DNA of 64,000 nt, from assembly GCA_963921425.1 (NCBI GenBank), contig OY992838.1, forward strand, positions 2,356,001 through 2,420,000, written 5' to 3'. Positions 49,204-61,380 of the stretch are shown here, piece by piece (the stretch's first letter is position 1; each line of letters begins with the position of its first letter). The position numbers were made by a program, and so were the translations under genes. The stretch comes from Dryas octopetala. Lineage: Eukaryota; Streptophyta; Magnoliopsida; Rosales; Rosaceae. The notes beneath the pieces are model-generated. The model worked only from the letters and a program-made list of their open reading frames with translations, was not told the origin of the DNA and did not search any database.

Positions 49204-50218
49204 TTAAACATTCATAGCAACCTGATCTTGTTCAATTTTTTTCTTTCCAACTATTTTGTCGTTGATTAAACAATTTTTAGGTTTCTTCTCTACTCTCATG
49301 GGCTCCCAAACTATTTCTTCTCCTCTCCTTGCAGCTCCTTCCTGCAAACCTTCGGAGGGTTCATTTAGACCAACTCCACTGGCATCACTTTTCCTCTTCC
49401 TTGCATAATGTTTGGGTTGTACATTGGAATTCTGATTTTGGACAACTTTTGGTTCGGTTTCTGCAGATTTTAACTTCAAGAGATGCTTATGCCTTCGCCT
49501 CAAAAATCTGAAGAGAAAAGCAAAACCTTAGGTTACAAACATCTCTTAATTTCCTACTCTCTGACCAAAACCAGAAAAACAAACATCGTACCCAATTTCA
49601 GCCAAAAGGATATCTCTTTTCTGCTTTGTAGCTTCCAATTTCTTCTTCTTTGATACAAATTCCTATTAAAAGATAAAAAGAAACCATTCTCAATTTAGTG
49701 ATACAATAAAAAACCCAATTAAATACTTGATTGCTGCCAAAACTGTAGGAAAAAAAAGAAGAAGAAGTATATGTTATTCTATTTCGGTTCTAAAAGTATT
49801 TGATTTTGAATTCACCATTGGCGAATTTGGGAGTTCAACTACTAGAAAGTTAAAAACTTCCTCACCTAAGTATCTTACAACTGTTAGTCTAAAATTCAGG
49901 TCAGTTTATCATTCTAATATTCTATCGATTCAGAATTTTATTTCTCAATCCTCCTCTTCTCAATGGCAAACTAACAAGAAGGTCAAACAATTATCATAAC
50001 AAATAAAGCTAAATTAGAATCGACACTAAAAAGGTGATTAGAAACAGAGAATTTCAGACAGAGATATCAAAATCAATAAGAGGAAAGAAACCCAATTAAA
50101 AAGAACTAACCTTCTGTCGTTCAAGGTAATCTTGCAGAAGACTTTGATGTCTAAACTTAGACCTAGCCTCTTCATCAACCGGTTGAGATTGGTGAGAATT
50201 AACAGAGACCCTTTTCAT
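49204..50218 (-). CDS. Small basic coiled-coil protein of unknown function
   Basis: Three exons, 50218-50111, 49662-49592 and 49507-49204, give 483 nt and 160 aa. The first half is a predicted helix: EEARSKFRHQSLLQDYLERQ, KEFVSKKKKLEATKQKRDIL, then LLAEIGFLRRRHKHLLKLKS, with heptad-like Leu/Ile spacing and very many Lys/Arg. The second half is Lys/Gln-rich and disordered (HYARKRKSDASG, VEKKPKNCLINDKIVGKKK). Basic clusters suggest the nucleus. I have seen similar LLQDYLxLQKEFVSKK/LLAEVRFLRRR proteins as plant-conserved unknowns but cannot name a function. Exon joins are in frame and use GT-AG sites, which supports a real gene. Confidence 0.75.
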
Positions 50219-51060
50219 CTTACTCTTCAGAATTGCATCCCAGCATCAAAATCGCAAATTAAGCACATACATAACAAAACTCCTCCAGAGAGAAAAGCTA
50301 TCAAAATTCAGAACTCCATGGTAAAACAGCTTGGAGTTTTAGGCAAAGATATCGCAAACCCAACTCGACAAGGCTTGAGATTTAGAAGGAGAAGGAGAGA
50401 AGGAATAAGAAAAGTAATTATGGAAAGAGATGGTTTGTGTATCTTGGATATGCCTTAGGGTCTGTGAAACTCTGGGTTTGTGAGAACCCGAAAAGGCCCA
50501 TGAAGGTCGGAGATAAGAGTACAACTAATGAGTGATGAAGATGGAATGTACAGAAGGGCAATTGCGGGAAATAAAGTTTTGTTTTTGAGAAAGAGAGGGG
50601 TGGTTGGAGTTGGAGGACATTTGAAGACATATCTATCCTTGCCATTTTTCTCTTTTGTTTTTCTCCTCGCTCTACATAAATTTTGGTCCAGCTGGGCCAT
50701 TTTAGATAGAGAAAGAGAGGTAAGTGTCCTTGTTTATATATGTTGGGGGCTTGCTTGGCTTTTGGGTAGAGAGAGAAAGTCAGAAAGAGGAATGGTGCAG
50801 AAAAAGGCAGTAGATAAAATGGCTGCTGTTTGCTCATGGGTTGCAGTTGTAGCCTTCTAGCTAAGAAGGCCTTACATGGGGATTGAGATGGTGGTGCTTG
50901 GTAACAAACAAAAGTCTGAAAGTACCAAAATGCCCTGTTGGGAATTTCAGACATTTTTTTGCTTACAAGACTTTTCTTTTGGCCAGCTGTTTATGTTAGA
51001 AGACTTTTTTGATTTTAGCTACAAGACTTGAGAGTTCAGACATGTGAGAATGGAAAAGAA
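50219..51060. other. Upstream flank of the small basic protein gene
   Basis: Frames on both strands between 50418 and 50954 overlap each other and show no domain. This is taken as promoter and spacer. The sequence just before 51061 is not present, or is hidden by the gap, in the second copy of the following block. Confidence 0.35.
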
Positions 51061-51616
51061 CATATGTTGAATTCTCAAAATACACGTGCAATATTTCAAG
51101 ACTTTTTATTTAATTGCTAAATGCTAATGAAGTTGTGTGAGCCTGTGAGGGTATTAATTATGAGGGAAGTTTTTTTTTATGGTATGGCAACAAGTGTATG
51201 TCAATGTTTTTGAAATAAACACAAGAATCTGACCCTTGCAATTGGAAAAAACTATGCAATAAATTTTATTATAGGAAAGGTGGTTGTTTTGATTTAAGAT
51301 AAATGATACAAGCTTTTAAGCGTGCAACCCAGGGATTCCGTTCCTTTTATCTAATGGACAAGAATGACTAGTCCCATATGGAACAATTAGTAGTAAAACC
51401 TATGAACTTGAACAACAATTCTAAACTAGTGGCCGAAATCTTTTACAAATTCATGTGGAACTACATATACAATAGCTAGTTGCTCTTATCTTCATTTATA
51501 ATCAGATGAAGATACTTCCAAAAACATACGACAACAACAAAGAGCAATCGACTACACAGTACTAGGCATTAGCAGACTAAACTTTCCTCATGATTGTAAA
51601 AGCCATTCTCTTCCTG

Positions 51617-52689
51617 CTACCTTTGTCCCTCTTCAACATTCTTCGTTGGCAGCTTTGTTTCAACTTCTTGGGCATGCTCAGGTTTGGTGGATATGGCTAT
51701 GACAGCCCCTCCATGCTTCCGCAGCAAGTTCATGTGCTTCTTCCCATTCTGATGCTTTGCCATTAGAGCTTCACTAGCAGTTCCTACCCCACACATCTGG
51801 CACCAGAATTTATGATTCTTCTGCGTTTCATCAATTGGTAATTCACCATCACATGTCTCCTCTAGTGATTTATTAGCACTTCTTGATGCCACCTTGGCCT
51901 TGTGTTTCTTCCCTTTGAGGTGATCTTCCAAGTTCCAAACGACGTTCATACGTGGTTGTCACTTGACAGAGCACACAGCTCCATTTCTTTTGCGTTTTCT
52001 TAACATTGCTAGATAAACCAGCTCGTTCCTCTCCTGTATGATTGTATCAGCTTTCCTCTTCTCCCCAACATTCGACCTCACAGACTTTGTCTGCATAACA
52101 TGCATGTCACTGTATAGAACATTGCATAAAATGCTTCAACAAAACCACCATGGTACTCAGACCAATTAATGCAGCTAGAATGGAAATTCAAGAAATTAGA
52201 AAAATGCATGCACAGTTGCACTCATTAATGTGGAATCGAAAATCTACACAGAATCATCCATACTTTCCTCCAAGCATATTCATCTGTCTACTTTTTCAAT
52301 TAAAGTATAGTTCTTTAATGGAATTGCAGCAACGTATCTGGTGGAAACCCTGTTCAGTACTATGATATTAAGATCCCCATAGGGTACGTCTCTCGCATAA
52401 GCTTGGCTAGTCCTCTTACAATGGGTTGACATAGTGTAAGTTCCAATAATGATCACAATTCATTCAAGACAAAGACATAGTGTAGATTATTCACTTTGTC
52501 CATGCATCAGTGTTCTCCCCCTCAAAAAGATCTTTCCTTTTCTCTCTATTATTAATTGCTGATCTACCCTTCTGACACCTTTATTTACAGCTCAAACCCT
52601 TCACTAGCCAAGCTCAATTTCATGAAGTTGAAGAACCAACTCCAGGGGTCTGCTAATGTTTTATCACAGAAGAAGATCAATGATGAGTA

Positions 52690-52747
<58 letters not shown>

Positions 52748-53607
52748 ATGATCGCAAACGGCTCGAAATGAATCATAATGTCATCTCGCTAGCTCCATTC
52801 TTCCACATCTTCTTGAATTTCATTTCCAGCCATTCATTCATAACCAAATAGTTGGAAATTTGCAAATGGAGAGAATTCTAATCTCATATTCTAACAGACA
52901 GGTTTTAGCTTGTCCCATGATGATGTTTGGGAGTGGTGAACAAAGCATTCAATTTCAGCGATCCATTCTGGTTATAATACGGCAACATCATCTGCTATAT
53001 GAAATATGTTACTAAAAAATCTAAATGACTCCCACATATAAAATGTGAAAACCAAAGAAAACAATCTTTCAAAAAAATACACCTTGACATTTTCGGACAC
53101 TGCTGGTGTTGGGACTGTTGGCTTGTTATCTTGGAGCAGTGGCTCATTAACAAGCCCATTGCACTGTGGCGCCACCGAAGGCAAGCTCCCCTCACCAACC
53201 GCCAAATTACCAAAAGCCCCATCTTCTCAGTAACTCACACCACCCAATCCCGCCTCCGCCAACCTTTTCTGCATAAGAGGGAAATGACCAAAATACCCAT
53301 ATTCCTGTCAACCCAGTAGTGGCGGCAAGCTCAAACCCAAATGGGGCGACCCAAAAGTTAAAGAATGGGTGGAATCGAACACCGTGGAGCGACGGGCTTT
53401 GATGAGAGCAAGCTCGAGCTGTGTCTCGAGCATCAGCTCCCTCCTGACCTCGGCTTCCAGCTGGCGCTGCCTAGCGATCTCCGCCATCACTATCTCTTGC
53501 CAAAATCTCCGTATCTCTTATGTGGAGGAGCAGTGAGCTGACCAAGTGGGAATGTGGGTAGAGGATCGGTCGTCGTTTACTAGGACGTTGAACTCCATCT
53601 CCTCCAT
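51617..53607 (-). pseudogene. Decayed U1/C2H2-type zinc-finger gene, copy 1
   Basis: Pieces of a plant zf-met/U1-type zinc-finger gene lie in order. A first exon starts MEEMEFNVLVNDDRSSTHIP (53607) and continues through a helix, MAEIARQRQLEAEVRRELML (from about 53487), to SVAPQCNGLVNEPLLQDNKP (53160). Far downstream come a first finger, KKWSCVLCQVTTT (about 51985-51950), and EDHLKGKKHKAKV then HKFWCQMCGVGTASEALMAK with HQNGKKH. It is broken: stop codons cut the first exon near 53530 (after HCSST), 53308 (after PPLLG) and 53227 (after GGVSY), and the two halves of the first finger are in different frames. The last 110 codons (51949-51617) stay open, so a short zinc-finger peptide is possible but unlikely. 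Confidence 0.82.
52689..52745. repeat. (GT)n(GA)n compound microsatellite
   Basis: GT run followed by GA run in copy 1 of the duplicated block; the matching tract in copy 2 (63023-63066) is shorter and has a GTAT interruption. Confidence 0.95.
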
Positions 53608-54177
53608 GGCCAATGTAGACTAAGTCATTGTTACACATGACATCATGATGGTCTAGTACTTCAGCTTGGATCCCCTTTTTTCTGTTTTTTTTTCTTCAAA
53701 TTATTTTAATGGTTACGGAGTAAAACTTCTATATAACAGTAACAAGTATTTAACCTTTATGACTACGTGCAAAATCAAAGATAAACACAAGGAGCATATA
53801 CATCACTAATAGGCATAGTGATAATGAAAGAAACATATATTAAATTATCTTATTTCTTGAGCTGATTCATGACACAGAGAGGTATGGATGAGAAAAGAAA
53901 TGATGATGATATTAAACAGCTCAAATATAGGGTAGATGCTGCTGTTGTTCAAACAGTTGGTTGACTTGTCATTATCTGTACATACTATTCAAGTTGTGAT
54001 ATTCTTGCATTTCAAGCATAAGCAAACATTCACGAGCAGAAAAACGAATTTTACTAAATACTGATCCATTCATCTTCATGCTAAACCATCATCTACAGTT
54101 ACGAATCTGAGAAACCATTTCTTTTGAAAGAGTAAAACGCAATGAAAGCTCTTGTAATTCATGGTCCAAGGCAGCCA

Positions 54178-55162
54178 CTAATTCGATTCAATTTCACCTG
54201 ACTTTGAATCACTTCCTGCTGCTTCGACTGGCGAGTATTGGTCATTTGCAGATTCAGTGGACCGAAGGGGCTTCTTGAACTGCACCAAGATCATGGTCAT
54301 GTTATCGCATCCCTCACCACCAGCAGTCGATGGCGCCAAACACTTGTCAAGGACCCTCTCACACACCACAGATAGCTTGCTTTCCTGCATGATTTACAAT
54401 GATAAGTGTCAATGAGAAGCAAAAAAAAAAAAAAAAGCACCACTTCAATTGCATTCCGAGAATGTTGTGCTTGCTTTCAAACCAAAAGAAGAAAAAGAAA
54501 GGGAGAGAGATATGTGCTTACCGAGCTTAGTTGTTCATGTATAAAATCTACCAGTTGCTGGCTTGACATGCAATCCCTGTAAGAAATTACAAAAGCAACA
54601 ATCACTACTTGTATATTAATATCAACTCAGATTCAGACAAGCATCCATATATTTTGGGAAGAAATTAGCAATAAAATTTACAGTGTGAATTAAATTTACA
54701 CGTACCAAATGCCATCACATGCTAGCACAATAAATTCATCATCATCACAAAGTTCAACCTGATTACAAAATCATCAAATAAATTAAAATAGAAGAAAACC
54801 AATTATTGTTTGTAAAATTTTCGTTTTGAAAAGACAACGGCTACTAAAACAGTTATAAGTAACTTGGAAATGTAGATAGCCCCAAAACCACCATTTTATC
54901 AAACCCATGATATATTAAATATATATATATATATATCTTGTCAAAATGTCAACATTGCAAGTATATACATACAGTGTTTATATCCGGACTTGCAGTTACA
55001 ATTTGCTTTTCAGCTGGCAAAAATTTATTCTGCTTGAATTCCATGTCACCTGCGGTATGTGCAAAACTAATATAAGAATGGGAACTACATAAACTATCTA
55101 TTAAGATCCCTCCACAAACATGCATATGCATGCACACACATAATGTAACATACACATGTCAA

Positions 55163-55202
<40 letters not shown>

Positions 55203-58200
55203 CACACGCATGCATGTGGGCATTTCTTCCAATTAGGAAGTGTTCAGTCTTTCTTCTGGCGCAGTTTCATACTTCCAAATCATATCCACAAGTTTAAATT
55301 TCGAACGTTATAATTTAAAGCCTTTTGGTAATTGAAATTTCAAAAAGCAAGAATATTCAGGCAGTGAAATTACCTATAGCTCTTGCAAGATTCAAACTGC
55401 CATTGACCCGTCCTGCGTGAATAAAACCACCAGCTTTTAAAATCCTCTCCTTCTCAAGCTCAAGATCAGGTTTGTGATCTCTTGACAGATTATATGCCTG
55501 AAAAGGAGAAGTCACAATCAGAAAACTATATACAATGTTCAACGAGAATCAAGAACAAAGGAATTTTCTCAATTATAGGCATGACAACACCTTTATATAC
55601 CCTTGTAATTTAAGTTAAAAGGTCATCACTTTTAACCATTTGATATTGAAAAAGCAAAATCTTACTTGTGTCTTTTAAGCAATCAACATAACAAGCATGC
55701 AGAAGAACAACAGAAAATAATAAATTACCTGACCCTTCCTAGATATCACACAACGAGAATCACCAGCATTTGCAACAACAAGTTGCTTGTTTCTAAGAAT
55801 TGCAACGCAGGCTGTGCTCCCAGAAGTTGGACCAGTAAAATCAGAGTGAGGTCCCTGAAAAACATAATTGAGTTTAAATTATGGAATGCATAGACATCAT
55901 GAAACCAAATGAAACAAATCATTTGTATGGTTGACCCAAATCAACAATGGTATGTGTATGTTTGTGTGCAGGCCTGTCCCTATATATTATTAGATAATCT
56001 CTTGGTGCCTCTGGTTCCATCCTAAACTATGTTTTGTATGAGGAATTCTAAATAAGAGTCAAAGATTGGATTAGAAGAATGGAAAATGGAAGGGATGGAA
56101 AGGAGTTCATCTCTCCCTCTTGTTGTTGATAGAATTTGAGCATTCAACCCAAAACCAATTAGCAATGGGTGGAGAGGCCTAAGACCTTATAAGCACATAT
56201 GCTAAGCTCTAGTTTTCCAATGTGGGACATTGCTCCACATTACTCTCAACAATTGTTAGGTTGGAGAGGGAAAGAATTGGGTTTGTTTGGATATAAAGTG
56301 AGGAAAAATAATATAAAGTAATATTATTATTTTATCATGGTCTGTTTTAATATTAAAGTACAGAACTGTAAATTTGCAACATAGGCATGGGCCCGTGCTT
56401 GCCTTCCTCCAATCTGCCCAGTTTTGGACAGTTTAAAACTGTGGGACTGGAGGGGTTTGTCATCCTTCCTCTCTACCTTTTCTCCCTTCTACCTTCCTAC
56501 CTACCAATCAAGCTTCATTCTCTCCCTTTTCCTTCCACCTACATCTTTCCTTTCACCTTTCCCCTATATCAAACATGGTGCTAGGTTTAGCAGGGAGGAT
56601 ATATTCTAACAAGCATATAAATTGTCACTGAATGATTAAATGCTGAATAACAAGAAGAATTCTAGTACTCAAATAAATATTCAAATAAACCAGACCAAGC
56701 ATATCAGAATCTGCTCTACATAAGGATATTAACTTCAATCAACTTTATGGTTCTTGCACCTACCTCCTCAAAAGCCCAATCATCAGCTTGATCATTACCC
56801 TCACTGCTCCTTGGAGACCAAATTAACCCTTCTATCATGCCAGTAAACTTGTTTATCTTATCTCCCAAAACAGCTAACTCTCTCCAACCCCTTTGTCCAC
56901 GCATCATTTCATCCATTCTGCATAATCAAACGAACAACACCTTAAACCTCAAAAAAACAAAAAAAAATATAATAAGACCATTAACTATAAAGGTAGGCAC
57001 TAAACTCTAGTTTTTTTATTGTTAAAAAATTTACACTTTTACAGTTTGAATTCTTATCATAAGAAAAACCATGTACGGTTTGAACAGGTATTACTATCTC
57101 AAGTATTCTATGATCTTATTAGGATCCAGAACAATAAAGGCCTAAACCCATACAGCCAATATTTTGCCTCTATAAGCTCAAGCCACTTTAAAGCAGCATC
57201 TCCCACAATTAAAGCTACACAATGTGGTCAGGTCTTTCTTCAGCAGGATGACACATATTTAAGACTAGGTTAAACACTTAAATAAGTCACTACTTGAAAT
57301 CATTAACATATAATTACAATAGCGGAACTTTGAGAGGACAGTAAAAAATTATTAAGCCATAGCCTGCATTTTCTCAGGATCCAAGCATAGACCACTCTTT
57401 TCACACACACTTACCATGCAAAGACTATTACTAATACTTTTTAAAGTCTATAATTGTACAACAAACTAAAGTACAAGGATTATCAAGTATAAAGTAGTCG
57501 GAATCATTACAGGTATGAATCACATACACAAGGCTATTGACGCTTCCCTTTACAATATAGCACCATTCTCACATTTGTACTCGCCCCCTCCATTCAAAAA
57601 ATGGTAAAAGGCAACTTAATTTAAGTAGACTAAAGGTGTAACCTGAAGAAAGCTTTTTGAACAGAAGTTCCTATGTCTCCTGCTGCATATGCATCATTCT
57701 TGAGCACTTGTCGGTGAAGATACTTCGAACAGAATTTAGCAACTACCTTGCCTAAAAGAATATTGGACTTAGTTGAGTATTAATACTATAGATGCAAATT
57801 ATTGCTAATATACTTCACAGACAACATATGTAGGTCTGATCACAAAGCAGAAGGCATTCATTCTTTGTAACAATGGCACAGTAAAAAAAATACTAACCAT
57901 TACATTGATAAAAACTAGTCATCTAGCATACATACAGATACCTGAACTTTCCAATTCTTACCTCCATGGCCATCATACACACCAAAGAATGAGGTGGATG
58001 CATCCAGATCGGGATATGCAGCATGCTAAAAAAAGAAATCATCACAGTAACAAACAGCATATTAATGATACCACGTGATTTCTCAAAACAAAGTAAATAA
58101 TCATAGAAACTTCCCACTTATACAGGGTGCACAGATTTTGAAGAATCCAGGAAAGTTGTTAGTTTTTACAACAATTTATCAAAAAGAAATTAAACACAGA

Positions 58201-58658
58201 AAAAAGTTGGTAGAGAGAGAATGGGAAGTCTTTTATTAGAACCCAAGCAGGATGGGTTCTTCCAATTGGGGAAGCAAGTACCGAATTGTGAACATTCACA
58301 TTGTCACAGAATAATTGACTTCTTTCCTAATTAAAAAAGTAAATAAGAACCCCCCAAGTAGAATTTAGGATTACGCATTTGATTGAACATGTCAAGTAAT
58401 ATCAAACTCAGCTGAATCCTAATTATAGCATGCTACGCAAAAAGGGCAAAGTTAAAAGATTATATCTTCTGAAAATGTACATAACAGGATTTATTTTCTC
58501 AACATAACTTCAATAGGAAGAGCAGAGGTTTATTTACTCACAGCATCCTCCATGGTTGCACGCCATCCTTGCATGGACGATAAACCATATTTGACGCAGT
58601 CATTCTCACCATCTTCAGAGAACTTGTCAGTTTTGGGAGTGCTGAGATATATACCCAT
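54178..58658 (-). CDS. Protein phosphatase 2C (PP2C60-like, Mg/Mn-dependent)
   Basis: Ten coding exons: 58658-58542, 58025-57962, 57751-57643, 56917-56764, 55854-55729, 55497-55374, 55049-54973, 54758-54706, 54576-54522, 54384-54178; 1086 nt, 361 aa. The start [20 protein letters not shown] carries Gly2, so N-myristoylation is plausible. PP2C motifs appear in order: [93 protein letters not shown] and [14 protein letters not shown], with all metal-binding Asp residues present. It is a Ser/Thr phosphatase of the plant group with At4g31860 (PP2C60) and At2g25070. Insertions between exons 3 and 4 ([20 protein letters not shown]) are family-typical. Its neighbour PGR3 is also adjacent in Arabidopsis. 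Intron 4 (55855-56763) holds MITE-like AT-rich sequence. Confidence 0.94.
55166..55201. repeat. (GT)n microsatellite in PP2C intron
   Basis: Uninterrupted GT run between exons 6 and 7 of the PP2C gene. Confidence 0.95.
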
Positions 58659-59527
58659 TCCAATCTAAATTTAAATAAGAACTCAATCAGGCACTATATC
58701 CCTTTCTCCAACAACCAAAAGAGCTTAGTAATAACTATATGCAAGTTAAAAAAATGCAGGTCACAAAACGCATTAGGACTTCTAGAAAATCAAAATGTTA
58801 CTATTTGGTAATGAAGATAGATAGACATCACCAGTCAGCCTCTGTTTACTATTTGGTAATTTTTACTAAGGCAAGAATTTGCCAGTTTTTTGTAACTCCT
58901 TTTCCTATGTTATCCTATCATATTCCAAGCTATACAAGATTGGATCGATTTGGTCACAGACGCCCGCAGTATTACACGTATTAAATATATAAAATCACAA
59001 AATTTAGAATTGGAAACAATAAATATATAAAATAATAATAACAATCATCAAGATCAACCTTTTTTTTTTCCATTATCATCAAGATCAACTTAAACCAGAC
59101 AGTATATCAAAAACCCATATTTCAAAAAAGAAAAAGAAACAAAATTTACATTCAAAAGGCAACAATAATCAAGAATTCAAGATTAACCAAAAGTAAGAAA
59201 GACCTAGATGCTAATTTGTAAACTATAGACTAAAATTAACCAAAAAAAAAAATATATATATATATATACACAAGAGAGTTGAGGTTCCCTCACATGCCCA
59301 GCTGGGGCGTCCGTACAGAGCTAAAGATCAGAATCCGAGTGAAAGAAACAGCTCAAAGAATGGTGTTTGGGGGTTGGGAAGTGAGTCCTTGTGAGTTTTC
59401 AGGCTTGAAGACAGTCTTTCTGAGGTTTCACAAAAGAGTCAGCAAGAAGATTCTTCACGGAATCTGAGAGAAAACGAGAAGCAAAGAAATGGATGATAGT
59501 ATCAATAATTCAAAAAATGACAGAGCA

Positions 59528-59565
<38 letters not shown>
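58659..59565 (-). promoter_or_regulatory. PP2C leader and promoter region, with (GA)n tract
   Basis: The sequence before the PP2C start is AT-rich to about 59280, then mixed with a pure GA run at 59531-59565. A leader intron is plausible because relatives have one, but no splice sites were assigned. A frame at 59489-59854 is composed mostly of the GA run and T-rich DNA. Confidence 0.35.
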
Positions 59566-59568
<3 letters not shown>

Positions 59569-61180
59569 AAAGACTCAAAACAGCAAATTCATCGGAGAAG
59601 AGAGAGAAAAATATGACTTTTTTGGAAGACTGAATAAGCTTTTGAAATTTGGGAAATTCGGGTCACACTGTCGATGGGGATTTTACAGTATTTTCAAGCT
59701 CACCTCTTTCTCTCTGTGTCTGGATCTCTCACACGTAGACACATACATTGTACATTACACATTTACACACGCCCACCTCTACCTCTATCTTTCTTTCATT
59801 TTCTTTTTTCTTTTTTTCTTTTTTACTAATTTTCTTTCTCTTTCTTCTTATTAACTACAAACGAAAACAAAAACAGAAAACAACCCACCTCTTCAATCTG
59901 GAAGTGGACGCTGAAGCAGGAGTTCTAATGTGTTTCAAGTTGTCTTTATACCCATGTCGGCATGAAAGACAATAAAGTCATGTTAAATTCGTTATCTATC
60001 AATCACCCACTTCTATACCAAACAAACAAAAGAAAGGCTCCTACTTTGCTCCATTTTGTACCCATGGAGGTAGCAGCGGCCAACCTCATTAAATTATGAA
60101 AAGTAATTTATTTTTTGTCTATATTTATGATTTATATTTTTTATTAATTAGATTTTAATTACAATATTTACTTAGATTCATTATAATAAATTAATAATAT
60201 CAAAAGCACTAATTATTATTAACTTTCAGCTACTAGCTAATGCGGCACATAATTTTTTTATAGTAGATAAATGTCAAAGTAATAGGTAGAGTTTGGTATT
60301 ACATCAATGTCAGTATGACACTAAAGTTTAATATTTTAGGGTTCAACCCAATCCTTAATTTGCATACAAGATTCCTTTCGTGCCAACAGTTTTCCTAAAA
60401 ATAAGAATTGGAAGTTTAATATGTATCTCTATGTTTTGACTAGCGTCAAAGCCAAGTACGAGTCATGGAATTAAGGCCTCAAATCCCAAAATAAAAAGTC
60501 AAAGTTTATAGGAGACATGGAATTAAGTTGAACAGAAAATTTAAATAATTTATATAATAATGTTGAGCAGCATTCCAATCAATTCGGAATTTGTACAAAC
60601 ATGAAATATAATGAGCTATGCTAGTATGCTACATTGCTACTCATCTTACGGAAAGATACTTGTACAAAATGGTAAATAATCATACTTTGTTACCGTATGT
60701 AAAATTAATGCATACTTATTACTTTAATTATTATGATTAATTATTAATTAACATATTATATGTTATCGAGTGATGTGATTAGAAGCCGTAATTCCTCTAA
60801 TACTATTATATTACTCATTCAACCATATGGGGTTGGAGGCAAATGCAAATCACCCATCTCTTTAAGGACGAAAAATGTAAAAATCTCTCATATTCTATAT
60901 TGTTTCTGCATCCATATCTCGGCATTAGAAAATGAGTCAAGTAACAATAAATTTTTCTGGGGAGGTTATAATCAAGGGTTTTAAATTTCGAAGTTTTCGG
61001 CGAAATTTCGCCGAAAATTTCGTTTTTTTAGGGGTTCTGAAATTTTAACACGGATTCGACTAAATTTCGAAAAATTCGCCGAAATTTCAAAATTTCGCTT
61101 TAACCCAGAAACGGAGAAAGAGAGAGAGAGATCTTGGGCGGGGGCAGGGGGTGGCGGCGGCAGGGGGTGGCCGGGGGGCG
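59566..61180. other. AT-rich gene-free region up to the assembly gap
   Basis: No gene can be supported. From about 60985 to 61100 short words such as GAAATTTCG, CGCCGAAATTTC and their inverse recur in both orientations (for example GGCGAAATTTCGCCG at 60999), as at a transposon end. A G-rich run follows directly before the gap. Confidence 0.45.
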
Positions 61181-61380
61181 NNNNNNNNNNNNNNNNNNNN
61201 NNNNNNNNNNNNNNNNNNNNNNNNNNNNNNNNNNNNNNNNNNNNNNNNNNNNNNNNNNNNNNNNNNNNNNNNNNNNNNNNNNNNNNNNNNNNNNNNNNNN
61301 NNNNNNNNNNNNNNNNNNNNNNNNNNNNNNNNNNNNNNNNNNNNNNNNNNNNNNNNNNNNNNNNNNNNNNNNNNNNNNNN
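61181..61380. other. Assembly gap (200 N)
   Basis: An exact run of 200 N, which is a placeholder length. The true distance is unknown. The sequence after it starts with the duplicated block. Confidence 0.98.

Larger units (their letters stand above)
51061..53690. repeat. Duplicated 2.6-kb block, copy 1
   Basis: From CATATGTTGAATTCTC at 51061 to CTTGGATCCCC near 53677 this block matches 61381-64000 almost base for base in the same orientation. Differences are scattered substitutions, a longer T-run in copy 2 (61491), a shorter GT/GA tract in copy 2, a local 20-base repeat at 62056-62088 and a 12-base loss near 63739 in copy 2. Confidence 0.95.

Noticed and set aside
52689..52745. Tandem repeats considered as a CRISPR-like array
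   Set aside because: Simple dinucleotide microsatellites in a plant genome; no spacers.
55941..56600. Possible TRIM/LTR remnant in PP2C intron 4 (words like CCAATGTGGGACATTGCTCC)
   Set aside because: Suggestive wording only; no paired LTR, primer-binding site or target duplication could be found.
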